A stretch of DNA of 64,000 bases from Pegoplata infirma (taxonomy: Eukaryota; Arthropoda; Insecta; Diptera; Anthomyiidae). Of the stretch, positions 1 through 10,579 are shown piece by piece. The DNA is taken from NCBI GenBank assembly GCA_963921195.1, contig OY992539.1, positions 214,936,314-215,000,313 on the forward strand, written 5' to 3'. A program made the translations under genes and the position numbers. The notes beneath the pieces were generated by a model that had not been told where the DNA came from, did not search any database, and saw only the letters and a list, made by a program, of their open reading frames with translations. How positions within the stretch are numbered: position 1 is the stretch's first letter; every line of letters starts with the position of its first letter.

Positions 1-600
1 GAGAATCTGAGAATCTTAGAAATATTTCTCAGAGTGTGGGAATTTTTCTATCGAAAAATGTCTCAGAATCTGAATTTTTCTATACGGAAAATGTTTCAGA
101 ATCTAAGAATTTTTCTATATGAAAAATGTCTCAGAATCTGAAAATTTTTCTCTATGAAAAATGTCTCAGAATCTGAAAATTTTTCTACATGAAAAATGTC
201 TCAGAAGCTGAGAATTTTTCTATATGAAAAATGTCTCAGAATCTGAGAATTTTGCTATATGAAAAATATCTCAGAATCTAAGAATTTTTCTATAAAAAAA
301 ATGTCTCAGAATCTGAGAACTTTTCTATATGAAAAATTTCTCAAAATCTGAGAATTGTTCTTTAAAAAAATGTCTCAGACTCTGAGAATTTTATGTAAGA
401 AAAATGTCTAGGAATCTGAGAATTTTTCTATATGAAAATGTCACAGAACCTGAGAATTTTTCTACATAAAAAATGTGTCAGAATCTAAGAATTTTTCTTT
501 ACGAAAAATGCCTACGAATCTGAGAATTTGAGAATTTGAGAATTTTTCTATACGAAAAATATCTCAGAATCTGAGAATATTTTTTCAATAGAAAAATTCT
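1..600. repeat. Minisatellite, unit about 34 bp
   Basis: About 17 degenerate tandem copies of a unit reading roughly 'ctcagaatctgagaattttt' then 'ctatatgaaaaatgt'. 'CTCAGAATCTGAG' is a near palindrome. Copies differ by point changes and small indels, so the array is old. The same unit recurs at 11.04-11.81 kb and 62.3-63.5 kb, where it lies inside a TSD-flanked element. This block may be the interior of another copy running off the window edge. Confidence 0.9.
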
Positions 601-1440
601 CAGACTTTAAGATATTTTTGTCCGACTCTGAAATATTTATACCCTACACCACTCTGTGGTACAGCGTATGATGGGCTTATGCTGATATTTGCTACTTTGT
701 GAAATATTGGTCCTAGACCCACCTTCGAGCATACCGATAGACTCAGAATCATTTTATGACACGATTTAGGGATGTTCTTTCGTCTGTCTGTCCATGTTAA
801 CGTTGTGAGCACGATACAGATCGCAGTTATCAATTGATTTGTATGAAATTTGAAACTTAAGCTGCCTTTTTCCTAAGGACGAACCCTATTGAAATTGGAA
901 AAAAGCGGTCCATGTTTAGACCAAGCCCCCATACAAACGTCCCTTTAGAATTGGCCTTAAATAAGTCTTATAACCACCGTATTATAATAGAAATCCTTTC
1001 GAACCCTGGCAGGCAAACTTATTTTGTATTCACAAATCATTATTTCAAAATTTAAAGGAGTTGCACCAGTTCTTTTTGTAGTCCCCATACAAACCACCCT
1101 CCCGATATTCACATAAATCTCTTAAAATTCCTGAAGATAGGAAATATTTGATTAAAATTTTGTTTGTAGGTGTTGAACGTGTACTTTGGTGGCCTTATCA
1201 GTTCTGAAAAAAATTTGACCATTTTTGGAATTAGACCCCAAATAAAGATTTCGGCCGATATTTAAAAAATAAATTGGCAACCAAAATAAACCAATTTCAC
1301 TCAAATTTTGTTTGTGTGTGTTTTCTGCACTAATTAAAGATCTAACGAAAGATAGATTCAATCTGTCCATGTTTGAACTTGGGTACCATTTTCCGGAAAA
1401 CACTGGTGTAGGTTATCATATGGTCTTTCATGACCGACTT
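601..1440 (+). repeat. Dispersed fly repeat fragment
   Basis: It starts with a 'tttatacc' motif, a short 'ccactctgtgg' inverted repeat, then 'atattggtcctagaccc', 'cgtctgtctgtcc', and two 'ccccatacaaac' stretches. The same ordered motifs recur at 7.2-7.8, 11.8, 34.5 and 61.5 kb. No coding capacity is seen; the short reading frames here do not resemble a protein. I recognise it as a common non-coding repeat type of higher flies but cannot give a family name. Confidence 0.6.
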
Positions 1441-1885
1441 TAATTTTCTTACATGTTTTTGAAAATATTGTTACATTTTTCCTTGTGTATTTTTAATTCT
1501 CATTTCCAAATCTTAAACTTTTGCATCCTTTAAAATCAATGAAGAAAATTAACCACATTTCCTGACCTTGTTTTTCTCATCATTGTCTAAACCATCAGAG
1601 GTTAGAAGATATTTTGTTGTTAAGGATAATCACTAGAAATAACAACATTGAGTTTTGCACAATTTCACTGCAATTCAATGCATTTTAGAAGATTTTCTTT
1701 TGAGCAATTTAAAATGATTTCAAAATGAGATTCGTTCATCTTTTATGTAAAAAAAAAAATAAGATAAATGCATCAGAGCCTTTTCCAAACTTTAGTAGTA
1801 TATGCTTTTAATCCTATTAATATCACAAGGAAAACCTTTTAAAACGTCTTGTTTTTTGTTCAAATATTGTTGAAATAAATGCATA
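1441..1885. other. AT-rich, nothing recognised
   Basis: Ordinary AT-rich sequence with homopolymer runs. I see no coding frame, RNA gene or repeat. Confidence 0.5.
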
Positions 1886-2329
1886 TAGGGTAGGAAGGGG
1901 TACCACTACCAGGTGGGCACTAATTACCAATACCCCACTTTTTTTAAGAATTTAGGGTATAGATGATATTAAAGGCCAATTGTCGGCGGTACCACTGAAT
2001 CGGAGGGGTTTTAATGTTTTGTAAAAAAAAGAGTGCATACTTTTAGGCTCAAAAAATACATTACGTATGATTTTCGACATTTTTGGAAATGTTTTTGAAA
2101 ATTATTAGACTCAGTGGTGTTAGACAAAAAATGGAAAAAGTTGCTAGCTTTTTAAAGTAAAACATATAATTTTTACTATGCCTAAAAATATGCAATAACA
2201 AAACTTAGTATTTTGCAAATAATTTTAAACCTTATACAAACAATTTTATCGTGACAATTGGCATTTTATTTAATTGTTGGTTTAAATAATTAAAAAAAAA
2301 AATGGATCATTTCCCCCACTTTTACCCTA
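1886..2329. mobile_element. TA-flanked MITE, mariner type (probable)
   Basis: The left end after TA (1886-1887) reads 'GGGTAGGAAGGGG'. The right end before TA (2328-2329) is the reverse complement of 'GGGTAAAAGTGGGG'. TA duplication and imperfect inverted ends fit a Tc1/mariner-type MITE. The interior is AT-rich and non-coding. The 8-bp flanks do not match, which argues against hAT. Confidence 0.5.
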
Positions 2330-3117
2330 CATCTTTGAAAAACATCGTGTACTTTAACATGTAAACAATACCTGAACATGATATGGCATGTTCATTTGAT
2401 TTTCCTTCATCTTCTTGCCAAGACTTTTATAAAGAAGACGAAAAAAAAAACTGGAAAACTATATTTCTTTCTCAAAGTCTTTTGTATAATAATATGTAAC
2501 ATTTATTTTAACAATGATATTTTCTAGCTTGCTGCATCATTTCATAGCACAAAATCACGTGCAGATCTTTTACATTATTCGTGTAAGTAAAGATGTAGTA
2601 GAACGTATCATTTTTTATGATTTTGTATAAGCCAAACAAACTCAAAGTAAACCATACCGTCAAACATAAGTAATAGAAGGTATTCCATAATAAATGATTG
2701 GATTTTAAAGTTGTGAAAAAAATGGAATGAATCGGAATGGATTAGTTTTTTAAGCTTGATATCGTCCAGATTGAGTAAATAATAAATGTTCTACGAAAGG
2801 CCGATCTGGAAAATGAAAATATTTATAGACATTTTTCTTGAAAATTTTTTAAAAATATTTCGAAGTCGATTTTTTCTAAGTTAAAACAATAAAAATTTAA
2901 AAAATGGCCCAAAAGTTTTTATTAAGTAATCAACTAATTTTCCAAAAACCCAAACAAAAAATTAATTTTTTTAAATTCAGTAGAAGAAATTCGCATTTTT
3001 GACCTCTAATTTGTTTGACCACAAATTTTTTGTAAACAAAGAAAATATGTCATTGTTTATTAATATTAGTGTATGGTAATGAGATATTTCAAATTATGCT
3101 TGAGCCTCCATTAAAAT
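2330..3117. other. AT-rich, nothing recognised
   Basis: No gene or defined repeat seen. The last 8 bases (3110-3117) form the left TSD of the next element. Confidence 0.5.
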
Positions 3118-3639
3118 TAGTGCCTACGGTCAGTACCGTAGAACCGGGAATACCGGTATTCCCGGTTCTCGGTATTACCGGGAAATGGTACCGGTTTCCC
3201 GGTTCTTAATTCATTCCCGGTATTCCCGGGAATACCGGTATTCCCGGTTCCGGTTCTGACGGTATTCCCGGGACTACCGGAATGTATATTTTTTAAAATT
3301 TTGTACAATTAAAATTTTTTCTTTGCTTTTACCAAAAAATATACAAAACATGTGAAAAACACCATTTCCATTTTGTTTTTTGAATTTAAGAAAAAATAGT
3401 TACATAATTTTCAAATAATTTTATAAACACAACTTAATATTTCTAAAATACTGATTAGACAGTGTAATTTAAATATTTTATGGTATAGTATTTTTTTTTG
3501 GTTTTTGAGAACCGGTGCCAGGATCAGAACCGGGAATACCGGTATTCCCGGGAATATATCTAGAACCGGGAAACCGGTTCCAGAACCGGGAATACCGGTA
3601 TTCCCGGGAATAACGAGAACCGGGAAATGGGGGGCACTA
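3118..3639. mobile_element. Non-autonomous hAT-like MITE with palindromic arrays
   Basis: The ends are TAGTGCC and GGCACTA, matching the hAT terminal pattern. Flanking octamers 'attaaaat' (3110-3117) and 'tttaaaat' (3640-3647) match at 7 of 8 bases. Inside each end is a GC-rich block (about 3123-3285 and 3510-3632) built from 'accgggaatacc' and its complement. 3140-3169 is a perfect 30-bp palindrome centred on 'ACCGGT'. About 220 bp of AT-rich DNA separates the blocks. Repeated subterminal palindromes are plausible transposase sites. Gly/Pro/Asn-rich reading frames here merely read through the palindromes. Confidence 0.7.
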
Positions 3640-4618
3640 TTTAAAATCAATATTTTTTTTGTGGGACGCCTTAGTAACCATGCCTCTTTTAATTGGCGAT
3701 CCTGCAACTACATATGTTTTCCTATTTAAACTTTGGTTTACATTTTTTATGGATATCTTTTATATGACCCATTATATAAAGAAAAATCTATTTAATATCC
3801 AATTACTCCCAAACAATTGACACATTTTCTTCAAACTTGAACTTTTAATATGGAATGTATTTTACCAAATTGTGTCTTCATATCAGTTATTATTCATCTT
3901 CATGTTTTTCAATGCAAATAAGTTCAAGTATTTGCTTAAAGGCAATTTGTTGTAGTTTATGCGTTTTGCCGTCTTCCTAAGCTTTTGTTTTTTGTTTGTC
4001 ATCTTCATCGTCTCAAACATCTGTTGTGTTAGTAGCTTTAAGCACATTAAGCACTTGTAGCCATAAAGCCAAAAAAGTGCATTCAAGTGCATTAAGATTT
4101 TCCACTGATTTCATAATATGTTCAAAAATTATCCTAAGGGTATTTCAGATTATATAGAATTTGTTTTATAAATAAATTTAGAAGAATTTTGTACGTGAGG
4201 AAAAATACGACAAAAATATAAGTAAAAGCTGATGGTTGGAAAATACAAAGTCGTTGGGAAAGTAAATTTGAAAAGAAAAGTTCAAGACTCCTATTTGTGG
4301 TTGAGGAAAGTTATTGATTGTATTTATAATGATCTTTAAGGGCAACAGTGAAAAAGTGCAACAGTGAAAAAGACACTACCAAAAGGTTGCAAAACCCAAA
4401 GCTCGGATTATCCTGTATGGTGACAAATTCCTTTTTATGGGTCTCCAAAGATTCTAAAAAGCTGTGGCAACCACAAAATAAGGTTTAATCATTTTTTGCC
4501 CAACAATTTAATCAGACTTTGTGCTACCGCTTAATTATATTCAGCAATAACGTTGCTGAAAGTCCGTTGAACAAATTCTGTTAACATTTTATGCCAAAAA
4601 AATAATTTTTTTTAAATT
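3640..4618. other. AT-rich, no gene
   Basis: Unremarkable AT-rich DNA. The frame at 3883-4092 has no recognisable domain and is probably chance. Confidence 0.5.
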
Positions 4619-4767
4619 TTGAGGTCAAAGTAGATCTAATCAGTAATTGTATCTGAGCAGATCTCGAAAATGGGAACAAATCTCAGATATAATAGATCTT
4701 ATCAGATACAACTGATATAACCAGATCTTAACAGATCACATCATGTCTTATAGATTTTTACACGGGA
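4619..4767. mobile_element. Partial 'CCCGTG' MITE
   Basis: The right end is 'tttttacacggg' (4756-4767), identical to the right end of the complete MITE at 10118-10376. The interior shares its 'agatctaatcag', 'cagatataa' and 'agatcttatcagat' words. The left end is missing or too diverged to place. Confidence 0.55.
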
Positions 4768-5130
4768 ACTCTGCATCTTAAAAATAGACATTTTTTACTA
4801 AAAAATCCATAAAAAGCCTTACAACTGTCCCGCAGTCGCCCATGGATGAATAAAATGTAAGACCGAGGCCCATTAGTTTTAGCCCCTAGCATTTTTTTCC
4901 AAACACACCCAAGAACTCGGTCAACTTCCTGGGCTCCTATACAAAGATCACATTTTTATAAAACTGCTCCTATCGCCCTTAGGACAGCCAAAGGTGCCCC
5001 GAGGTAGTAAAATGTATGGCCGACCCTCAATATTTTTTCCCACCCGAACATTTTTACAGAACATGCCTACTATTTATCTTTAACACTTACCGCCATAAAA
5101 TTGTTTTAATTTTTTATACCCTTTAACTAC

Positions 5131-6248
5131 AGTATAGTTAGGGTGACCATTTTTTTCTAAACTCAAATCAGTACGCCCAATTTTTTACGTGTGTTTTTTT
5201 TTCTAGAAAAAAACTCTCTGAAAACTCTTTTCTATGGGAAAACAATGATGGTATTTTCAACATTAAAAAAATGTCGGTTAAACTAACAAACTTATTTAGT
5301 ATTTCAGTAAAAACAACTGTTGAAAAACAGCTGTTAAAAAACAACTGTTGAAAAACAACTGTTGAAAAACAACTGTTAAAAAACAACTGCTATGAACTGT
5401 TGTCGTTATTTAGTTGACTTCAAACATAAAATTCAGTTGACTTCAAACTGATTGATTTCAGTGCATTAAATATAACAAACACCAGAGGTTTTTAGAATAA
5501 GAAAATCCCTCAGATTCTGATGACTTTTTCTCTAAAGTTTTGATAACTCTTCCTTTTTAGAAAACTTTCCAGATAATAAGAACATGTTTTGAGCGAATTT
5601 TTCAATAAAATCTGGTGAAATTACCTCATCGAACATCTCGGAATCATTTGGATTCGTGAAATTACGTTATCTTTCTTAAAAGATAGAAAATTCATTATCT
5701 CGTGAATTTTTCGTTATAGAAAACCTCAAAGATTCTGTGTGCTTTTTTATATAAATTTATGAAGATCAAAATAATCTCATGCTCATATTCATTTCTGCGT
5801 TAAGGAACCTCTTGATTTACGAACTCTACGCTATAGAGAGTTCGTAATTCAAATTGTCTAATTGTCAGACTTAAGTTATAAAAACTACTCTGAAGACGTA
5901 TTATAGGGAAATTCAAGTTTTATATAAGTGGTATTCAGAGTCTTACTTGCCAGCCCTGGCACTGGTGGTAAAAGAGCACTTTTTAAAATTACTTTTCAAA
6001 ATACGTGTGTTTTTTGAAAGAAGTACTCTTTTGCTACATTGCCAGGGCTGGCAACAAGACTCTGAATACCTCTATAGAATTTTCGAATGAAAATATTTTT
6101 TATGTTGAAATGTTAAAAAATCAGTACAATCAGTACATATTTCAAAAAATCAGTACAAATCAGTACAACGTTTTTTGATCAGTACACGTGATCAAAAATC
6201 AGTACATGTACTGATGAAATCAGTACGAATGGTCAGCCTAAGTATAGT
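5131..6248. mobile_element. hAT-like element, 1102 bp, perfect TSD
   Basis: The element proper is 5139-6240, with ends TAGGGTGACCAT and ATGGTCAGCCTA. It is flanked by exact octamers 'agtatagt' (5131-5138 and 6241-6248). The interior has a run of 'aacaactgttgaaaa' units near 5310-5390 and repeated 'aaatcagtac' near the right end. No transposase is encoded. It is a reverse-orientation relative of the 765-bp copy at 24806-25570. Confidence 0.85.
5930..6070. mobile_element. Nested hairpin MITE, about 141 bp
   Basis: 'ggtattcagagtctt' followed by 'ttgccagccctggca' on the left pairs with 'tgccagggctggcaa' and 'gactctgaatacc' on the right. The 24.8-kb copy of the host hAT element lacks this block at the matching place, so it looks like a later insertion. 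I cannot fix the TSD. Confidence 0.55.
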
Positions 6249-6769
6249 GCCCCTAGTGTGCTCAAAAGTAATTTCGACCCCTATTAAGTTTTACCCTCAA
6301 AATTTTGCTCTCTCCACTCTTAAGGTTGCCTCTGGAGGAGGCAAATGTATGGCCGACCCCATTATTTTTTGGAGCCCCAACATTTTTTTCAGAACATAAA
6401 TTTTCTCTATCTTCAACCCTTAAAGTGGTTCTCATGCAATTTTTTTTATTTTTTAAAATTATTTTTACTAATTTTTTTTTAAAAAATTGTATGGGTAAAA
6501 TAAAAAAAATATTGGGGGTCGGTTATAAATTTGGCTCCTCAAGTGGCAACCATTGGGCAGTTAAAGCAAATTTTATAAAAATGTCTTTTTGTATGGGAGA
6601 CCCCTTAAAGAGCGAAGACGGGGTGTAGGTATGTTCAAAAAATATTTTGAAGGGTAAAAATAAATAGTGGTCGATCTTGTTTTGCCCACTGTAGGAGGCA
6701 CCATGATCTTGTTTTGTCAATCTTGTTTTGCCCACTGTAGGAGGCACAATGAAAAAAATAATAAAAACA

Positions 6770-7325
6770 AGTGAGTGTGTTACATTCGGCTGTGCCGAAT
6801 CTTTTATACCCTCCAAAATGTAAAAAACATTATAAACAAGTGAGAGTGTTACATTCGGCTGTGCCGAATCTTTTATACCCTCCAAAATGTTAAAAAAAAA
6901 TCCAGGGGCGTCTTTTTTTGTGGGGGGGGGGGGGTGGTTGTTGGGAGACGTTAGAGAGCACCTTCCTCTTGCAATTTCGAACTTCATCTGAGATAAGAAT
7001 GTTGCACTTAGCAAAAGTACAAAAAACCCTGCAAAAAATGCGGGTTTTCTTAGGTTGGTTTAGTTCTCCAAGGGGGAACTTTTTTCCCCTTGGTCCGATT
7101 TTGCCCATTTCCGAACTTAACCTGCCTAGAAATATAAGACATATTCGTGCCAAACTTCGGAAGTCTAGCTCTTTTATTTTGGACTGTATCGTGTCCTCTA
7201 CAGACGGACAGATGGGCGTACGGAAAGACGGACGGACGGACGGACGGACATCGCTAGAATGTCTTAGAATCGATCACTGATCAATAATATATTTATATAC
7301 TTTAAGGAGGAGGGTAAAAAAAAAA
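6770..7325 (-). repeat. Dispersed repeat, copy 1
   Basis: On the minus strand it runs from a 'tttaccctcc' motif through 'cgatgtccgtccgtccgtcc', a box of 'gttcccccttgg', a poly-C run, to 'ggagggtataaaagattcgg'. The end carries a perfect hairpin, ATTCGGC-TGT-GCCGAAT on the plus strand, duplicated at 6784-6800 and 6853-6869. Poly-G (about 6920-6933) marks a fixed internal spot seen in most copies. Non-coding. Confidence 0.65.
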
Positions 7326-7780
7326 ATTCAGGGACGTCTTTTTTGGGGGGGGGGGGGGCTGGTGTTTGACGTAAGGGGACACCTTGCCCTTGCGATTTTG
7401 AACTTCTTCTGATATAAGAAAGTTGCATTTGCTTAGCAAAAGTACAAAAAACTCTGCAAAAAATGCGGTTTTTCTTAGGTTGGTTTAGTTCTCCAAGGGG
7501 GAACTTTTTCCCCTTGGTCCGATTTTGCCCAGTTCCGAACTTAACCTGCCTAGGAATATAAGACATATTAGTGCCAAACTTCGGAAGTCTAGATCTTTTA
7601 TTTTGGACTGTATCATGTCCTCTACAGATGGACAGACGGACATCGCTACAATGTCTTAGAATCGATCACTGATCAATAAAATATATACTTTAAGGGGTCC
7701 TAGACCGATATTTCGATGCGTTACACACGGAATGACCAAGTGAGTATGCCCCCATACTGTGGTTGGAGAGTATAAAAATG
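7306..7780 (-). repeat. Dispersed repeat, copy 2, head-to-tail
   Basis: A second copy, fused to copy 1 at the 'gagggtaaaaa' junction, has the same internal order (poly-G, 'gttggtttagttctccaagg', 'cctgcctaggaatataag', 'gacggacatcgct') and lacks the hairpin end. Its 5' side is intact: 'tgcgttacacacggaatgac' through 'ctgtggttggagagtataaa' near 7718-7778. Confidence 0.65.
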
Positions 7781-8095
7781 CATGGGGACCTCCTTAAGGG
7801 TTAAAGATAGGTGGTAGGTAAGTTCTAAGAAGATGTTAAGGTGGAAAAAATATTCAGTGCCGGTTAAACATTTGACTCCTTTAGGGGCACCATCGGGGCA
7901 GTTAGAGCGGTAAAAACACTTTTATAAAAATGTGATCTATGATTGGACCCAGTGCTCAGGTGTGTTAGAAAAAAATGTTAGGGGCGAAAACTAATGGGGG
8001 TTGGTCTTTTATTTTATTCATTTACGGGCGACTGCGGGGCATTTGTAGGGCTTTTTGTGGATTTTTTTGTCAAAAACTACCAATTTTAAGTTGCA

Positions 8096-8748
8096 GACTG
8101 GTCTTCAAAAGCTATTTAGAGTTCCTTAACACGTTTAGATTGTATTGGTATGTTCCATAGAGTTGTGCAGCTTTAACGTGGCTACAATTTAGTAATATTG
8201 TTAGGGAAAAATCAACAGTCCCTGGTAGAATCATTAATTTTTAGTGAAGATACTTATCAATTTTATTTTGAGTGTATAAATTTTTTTCGATCACCCCGAA
8301 ACCTAGAGAGAGATGTAAATTTTATGCTTTCTTACCTTAAATTATAATTATTAATATTTGAAATTATTACAACAAACCACTTAAGTAAAAAGTTTTTTAA
8401 TCATTCTTACAATTACAGTGCAAAACTCTTCAAATAATAGTGCATACTTAAAGGCGTAATTGTGAAAAACTAAAGAATGCATACTTTACGGTGTAGTTGC
8501 GAAATAAATTAACATAAAGTAAAATGCAAGCAGGTACATAAAACAAGCATTTAGTTAATGAAACTGTGTGTTGTGGTAAAAAAAGTCAGCAGAAAAAGAA
8601 GCAAAAAAAAAGTACAGAAATTGAAATTAAAAATTCAAAAAAGGCAAATAAGTAATGAGAAAATAAATAAAAATTCTACAAAAATAAATTCACTACTGCT
8701 GCACAACATTAAAATGTTATTTGAAAAAGAAGTAAAGTTAACACTCAC
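8096..8748 (-). other. Probable intron 3' of the large exon
   Basis: AT-rich and apparently unique. The intron begins at 8748 on the minus strand with GTGAGT directly after the exon. No further exon is visible before the foldback element. Confidence 0.5.
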
Positions 8749-9423
8749 CTCACTGCGTGTGAGTATTGGTTTTTTACGCTGTAGAAAGGAAGTTTTCTTT
8801 TTGTAACTAGTTGGCGTAACACAGCCACCGTGAGGATGTAGACTTGAAGCAGAAGATATAATAGAAGTGGTACCAGAAGCCACATCACCCATTGAAAATG
8901 ATAGTGAAGTGTTAGAAGAAGCATTATTGTCAAGAACGGAAGGCAAAGGTAAAGGTTTGAGAGTATGCTGAGAGCTGGATGATGGTGTAGAAGTAGAGAT
9001 GACAGCAGCATTTGCGACCGGATTAGCAGAAACATCACTCTGAAATTTATTTGGATGATAATGATGATGAGAGGATATTGGTAGATTACTACTGCTGCTG
9101 CTAGGAGCACTGCCTACGTGAGCTGAACAAATTCTACTTTTACAACAGGCTGCTGTAGTGGTAGTGGTACACGACGATATGTGTGAAGTTGGTGAATTAA
9201 GGTTATTGGGTAGGGATTTAGTGGTGGGCTGTTGCGGAGCTTGTGTATAAATTGTGGGTGTTAAACGGGTATTAAGTCTAGGGGAGGGATATAATTTAGA
9301 ATGTAAGGATCTAACTGGTGAGAGGGGTCGTTTGGTGTTATGATATTGTGGCAGTGGTGGTGAGAGTGATGATGGTGATAAAGGATAAGCTGTATTGAGA
9401 GTAGATGTAATTGAGGCTATAGT
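8749..9423 (-). CDS. Internal exon of an unidentified host gene (225 codons)
   Basis: The minus strand is open for 675 bp, exactly 225 codons. It is preceded by a pyrimidine-rich tract ending in TTTCATTAG and followed by the consensus donor GAG|GTGAGT, so both borders are phase 0. The peptide is low complexity and rich in Ser, Thr, Pro and Asn: a TTTTT run at residues 86-90, SSSSS at 108-112, a His cluster HHHYH at 119-123, and a basic patch with YKKK (207-210) and QRKK (215-218) just before the end. This looks like a disordered region of an insect regulatory or scaffold protein. I recognise no domain or gene. It has no internal start at its 5' border, so I read it as an internal exon. The 78-bp exon at 32921-32998 has matching strand and phase. 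Confidence 0.75.
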
Positions 9424-9667
9424 CTAATGAAATAGAGTGAAAGAGAGAAAGTAAGAATAGTGAATTGAGTTAAAATGAAAGCGTGAGTTAGGAATTTTTG
9501 GTTGGTGTTAATGTGTTAAAAACAGCACAGAAAATAGTTGAAGAATATAAATAGAGAGAATAGAAATGGAATATAAATTACAATATATATAAAGTATTTA
9601 AAGTATACTTTTAGGTTATTAGCTAAAAAGAATGTATTTAAAAATATTATAAAGCTTGGTATTATTA
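9424..9667. other. Intron, acceptor side
   Basis: Purine-rich on the plus strand (pyrimidine tract on the minus strand) next to the exon, then AT-rich. Nothing else seen. Confidence 0.5.
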
Positions 9668-10030
9668 GGGCAACAGAAAACTAGCAGTTATGAATTTATT
9701 TTGAGGCCTTAAACTATGCTATACAAAATAAGTGTATCGTAAAATAAAATAAATGGAAGCAAATGTTTTTAGATGAAGTAAAAACTTTCTTCAAGAGAAG
9801 GAAATCAGAACAATCCTTCATAATTCTTTATTGTTTTAAACCAAATTTTAATAAAAATATGTTTGATTTCTGACTACTTTTTCAAATATGTTATTGCATA
9901 GTTTAATGCCTCAAAATTACTTTATAAATGCTAGCCCCGTGGTATCACAATGGACCTCAGAGTCTACGTGTGTTGACGTAAAACGTCAGCAGCCACTTAC
10001 AACCTAACCTAACCTAGTTTTCTGTTGCCT
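9668..10030. mobile_element. TA-flanked MITE carrying a LINE tail
   Basis: After TA (9666-9667) the left end reads 'GGGCAACAGAAAACTAGCAG'. The right end, before TA (10031-10032), is the reverse complement of 'AGGCAACAGAAAACTAGCA'. Inverted similarity continues inward through 'ttttgaggc' and 'ttaaactatgc'. This is a Tc1/mariner-type non-autonomous element with 60-bp or longer arms. It is interrupted by a short retrotransposon tail. Confidence 0.75.
9935..10013 (+). mobile_element. Severely 5'-truncated LINE 3' end
   Basis: The roughly 79 bp match, in the opposite orientation, the 3' tail of the non-LTR element at 35.14-35.23 kb ('cgtggtatcacaatggacct', 'gacgtaaaacgtcagcagcc', ending in 'aacctaacctaacc'). 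It is flanked by 'ctag' on both sides (9931-9934 and 10014-10017), a possible short TSD. The telomere-like look of the tail is coincidental. Confidence 0.7.
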
Positions 10031-10117
10031 TAGGTATAATATATTTTAAGGATTTTTAAGAAAAGAAGAAAAAATAGAGCATATTTTTGGGCATACAAAA
10101 CAATAAGTAAGAATAAA

Positions 10118-10376
10118 CCCGTGTAAAAATTGATTAGATCTTATTTAATCTGTTTATATCTATTCATATATGATCATGTCTGATTAGATATAATTATATC
10201 TAAAATGACCAAAATCGAGATCTAATTATATCTCGGATTTGGCAATGTTGACCAAATCCGAGATATAATTAGATCTCGATTTTGGACATTTCAGATATAA
10301 TTATATGCAATCAGATACGATCATATATGAACATATATGAACAGATCAGATAAGATCTAATACATTTTTACACGGG
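10118..10376. mobile_element. 'CCCGTG' MITE, 259 bp
   Basis: Inverted ends CCCGTGTAAAAAT and ATTTTTACACGGG continue as 'attagatctta'. The interior is itself palindromic: 'ccgagatataattagatctc' near 10257-10276 pairs with the mirrored block near 10220. The dinucleotide 'aa' flanks both sides, consistent with a 2-bp TSD. It belongs with the CCCGAG and CCCAG elements listed below. Confidence 0.75.
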
Positions 10377-10579
10377 AAAATAAAATTTTTTAGCATATTT
10401 TGAGGGATTTATTAAATTAGGAAGTTTTAAAGCAAAATTAATTAAAAAGAAGGCTTAAATAAAGGAAAATACAAAGAAAGCAAAATTAAAATCAACAAAT
10501 TCACAGAAGAAATAAAGTTATGAAGAATTAGAAACGAATGCAATAAAAAATCAAACAAACAAGATATTTGGTAGACGTT

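Larger units (their letters stand above)
4785..8095. mobile_element. Foldback-type element with nested insertions
   Basis: The outer inverted repeats pair 'aaaaaatccataaaaagcc' near 4800 with the reverse complement of 'gggctttttgtggatttttt' near 8070. The arms consist of about 170-bp modules ('ccccatacaaaa', 'ttaagggttaaagatag', 'gggggtcgg', 'gggcagttagagcggtag'): 4811-5138 and 6249-6440 in one sense, 6490-6660 and 7775-8075 in the other. A hAT element (5139-6240) and two dispersed repeats (6775-7780) sit inside it. The same module builds the palindrome at 56-59 kb. No transposase frame is present. Confidence 0.6.

Noticed and set aside
3117..3707. Gly/Pro/Asn-rich frames resembling a collagen-like protein on both strands
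   Set aside because: They read through palindromic 'accgggaataccgg' units of a hAT MITE. The same repeat gives open frames on both strands.
10000..10017. Telomere-like 'cctaacctaacct'
   Set aside because: It is the 3' tail of a LINE, matched at 35141-35165. Flies do not use this telomere repeat.
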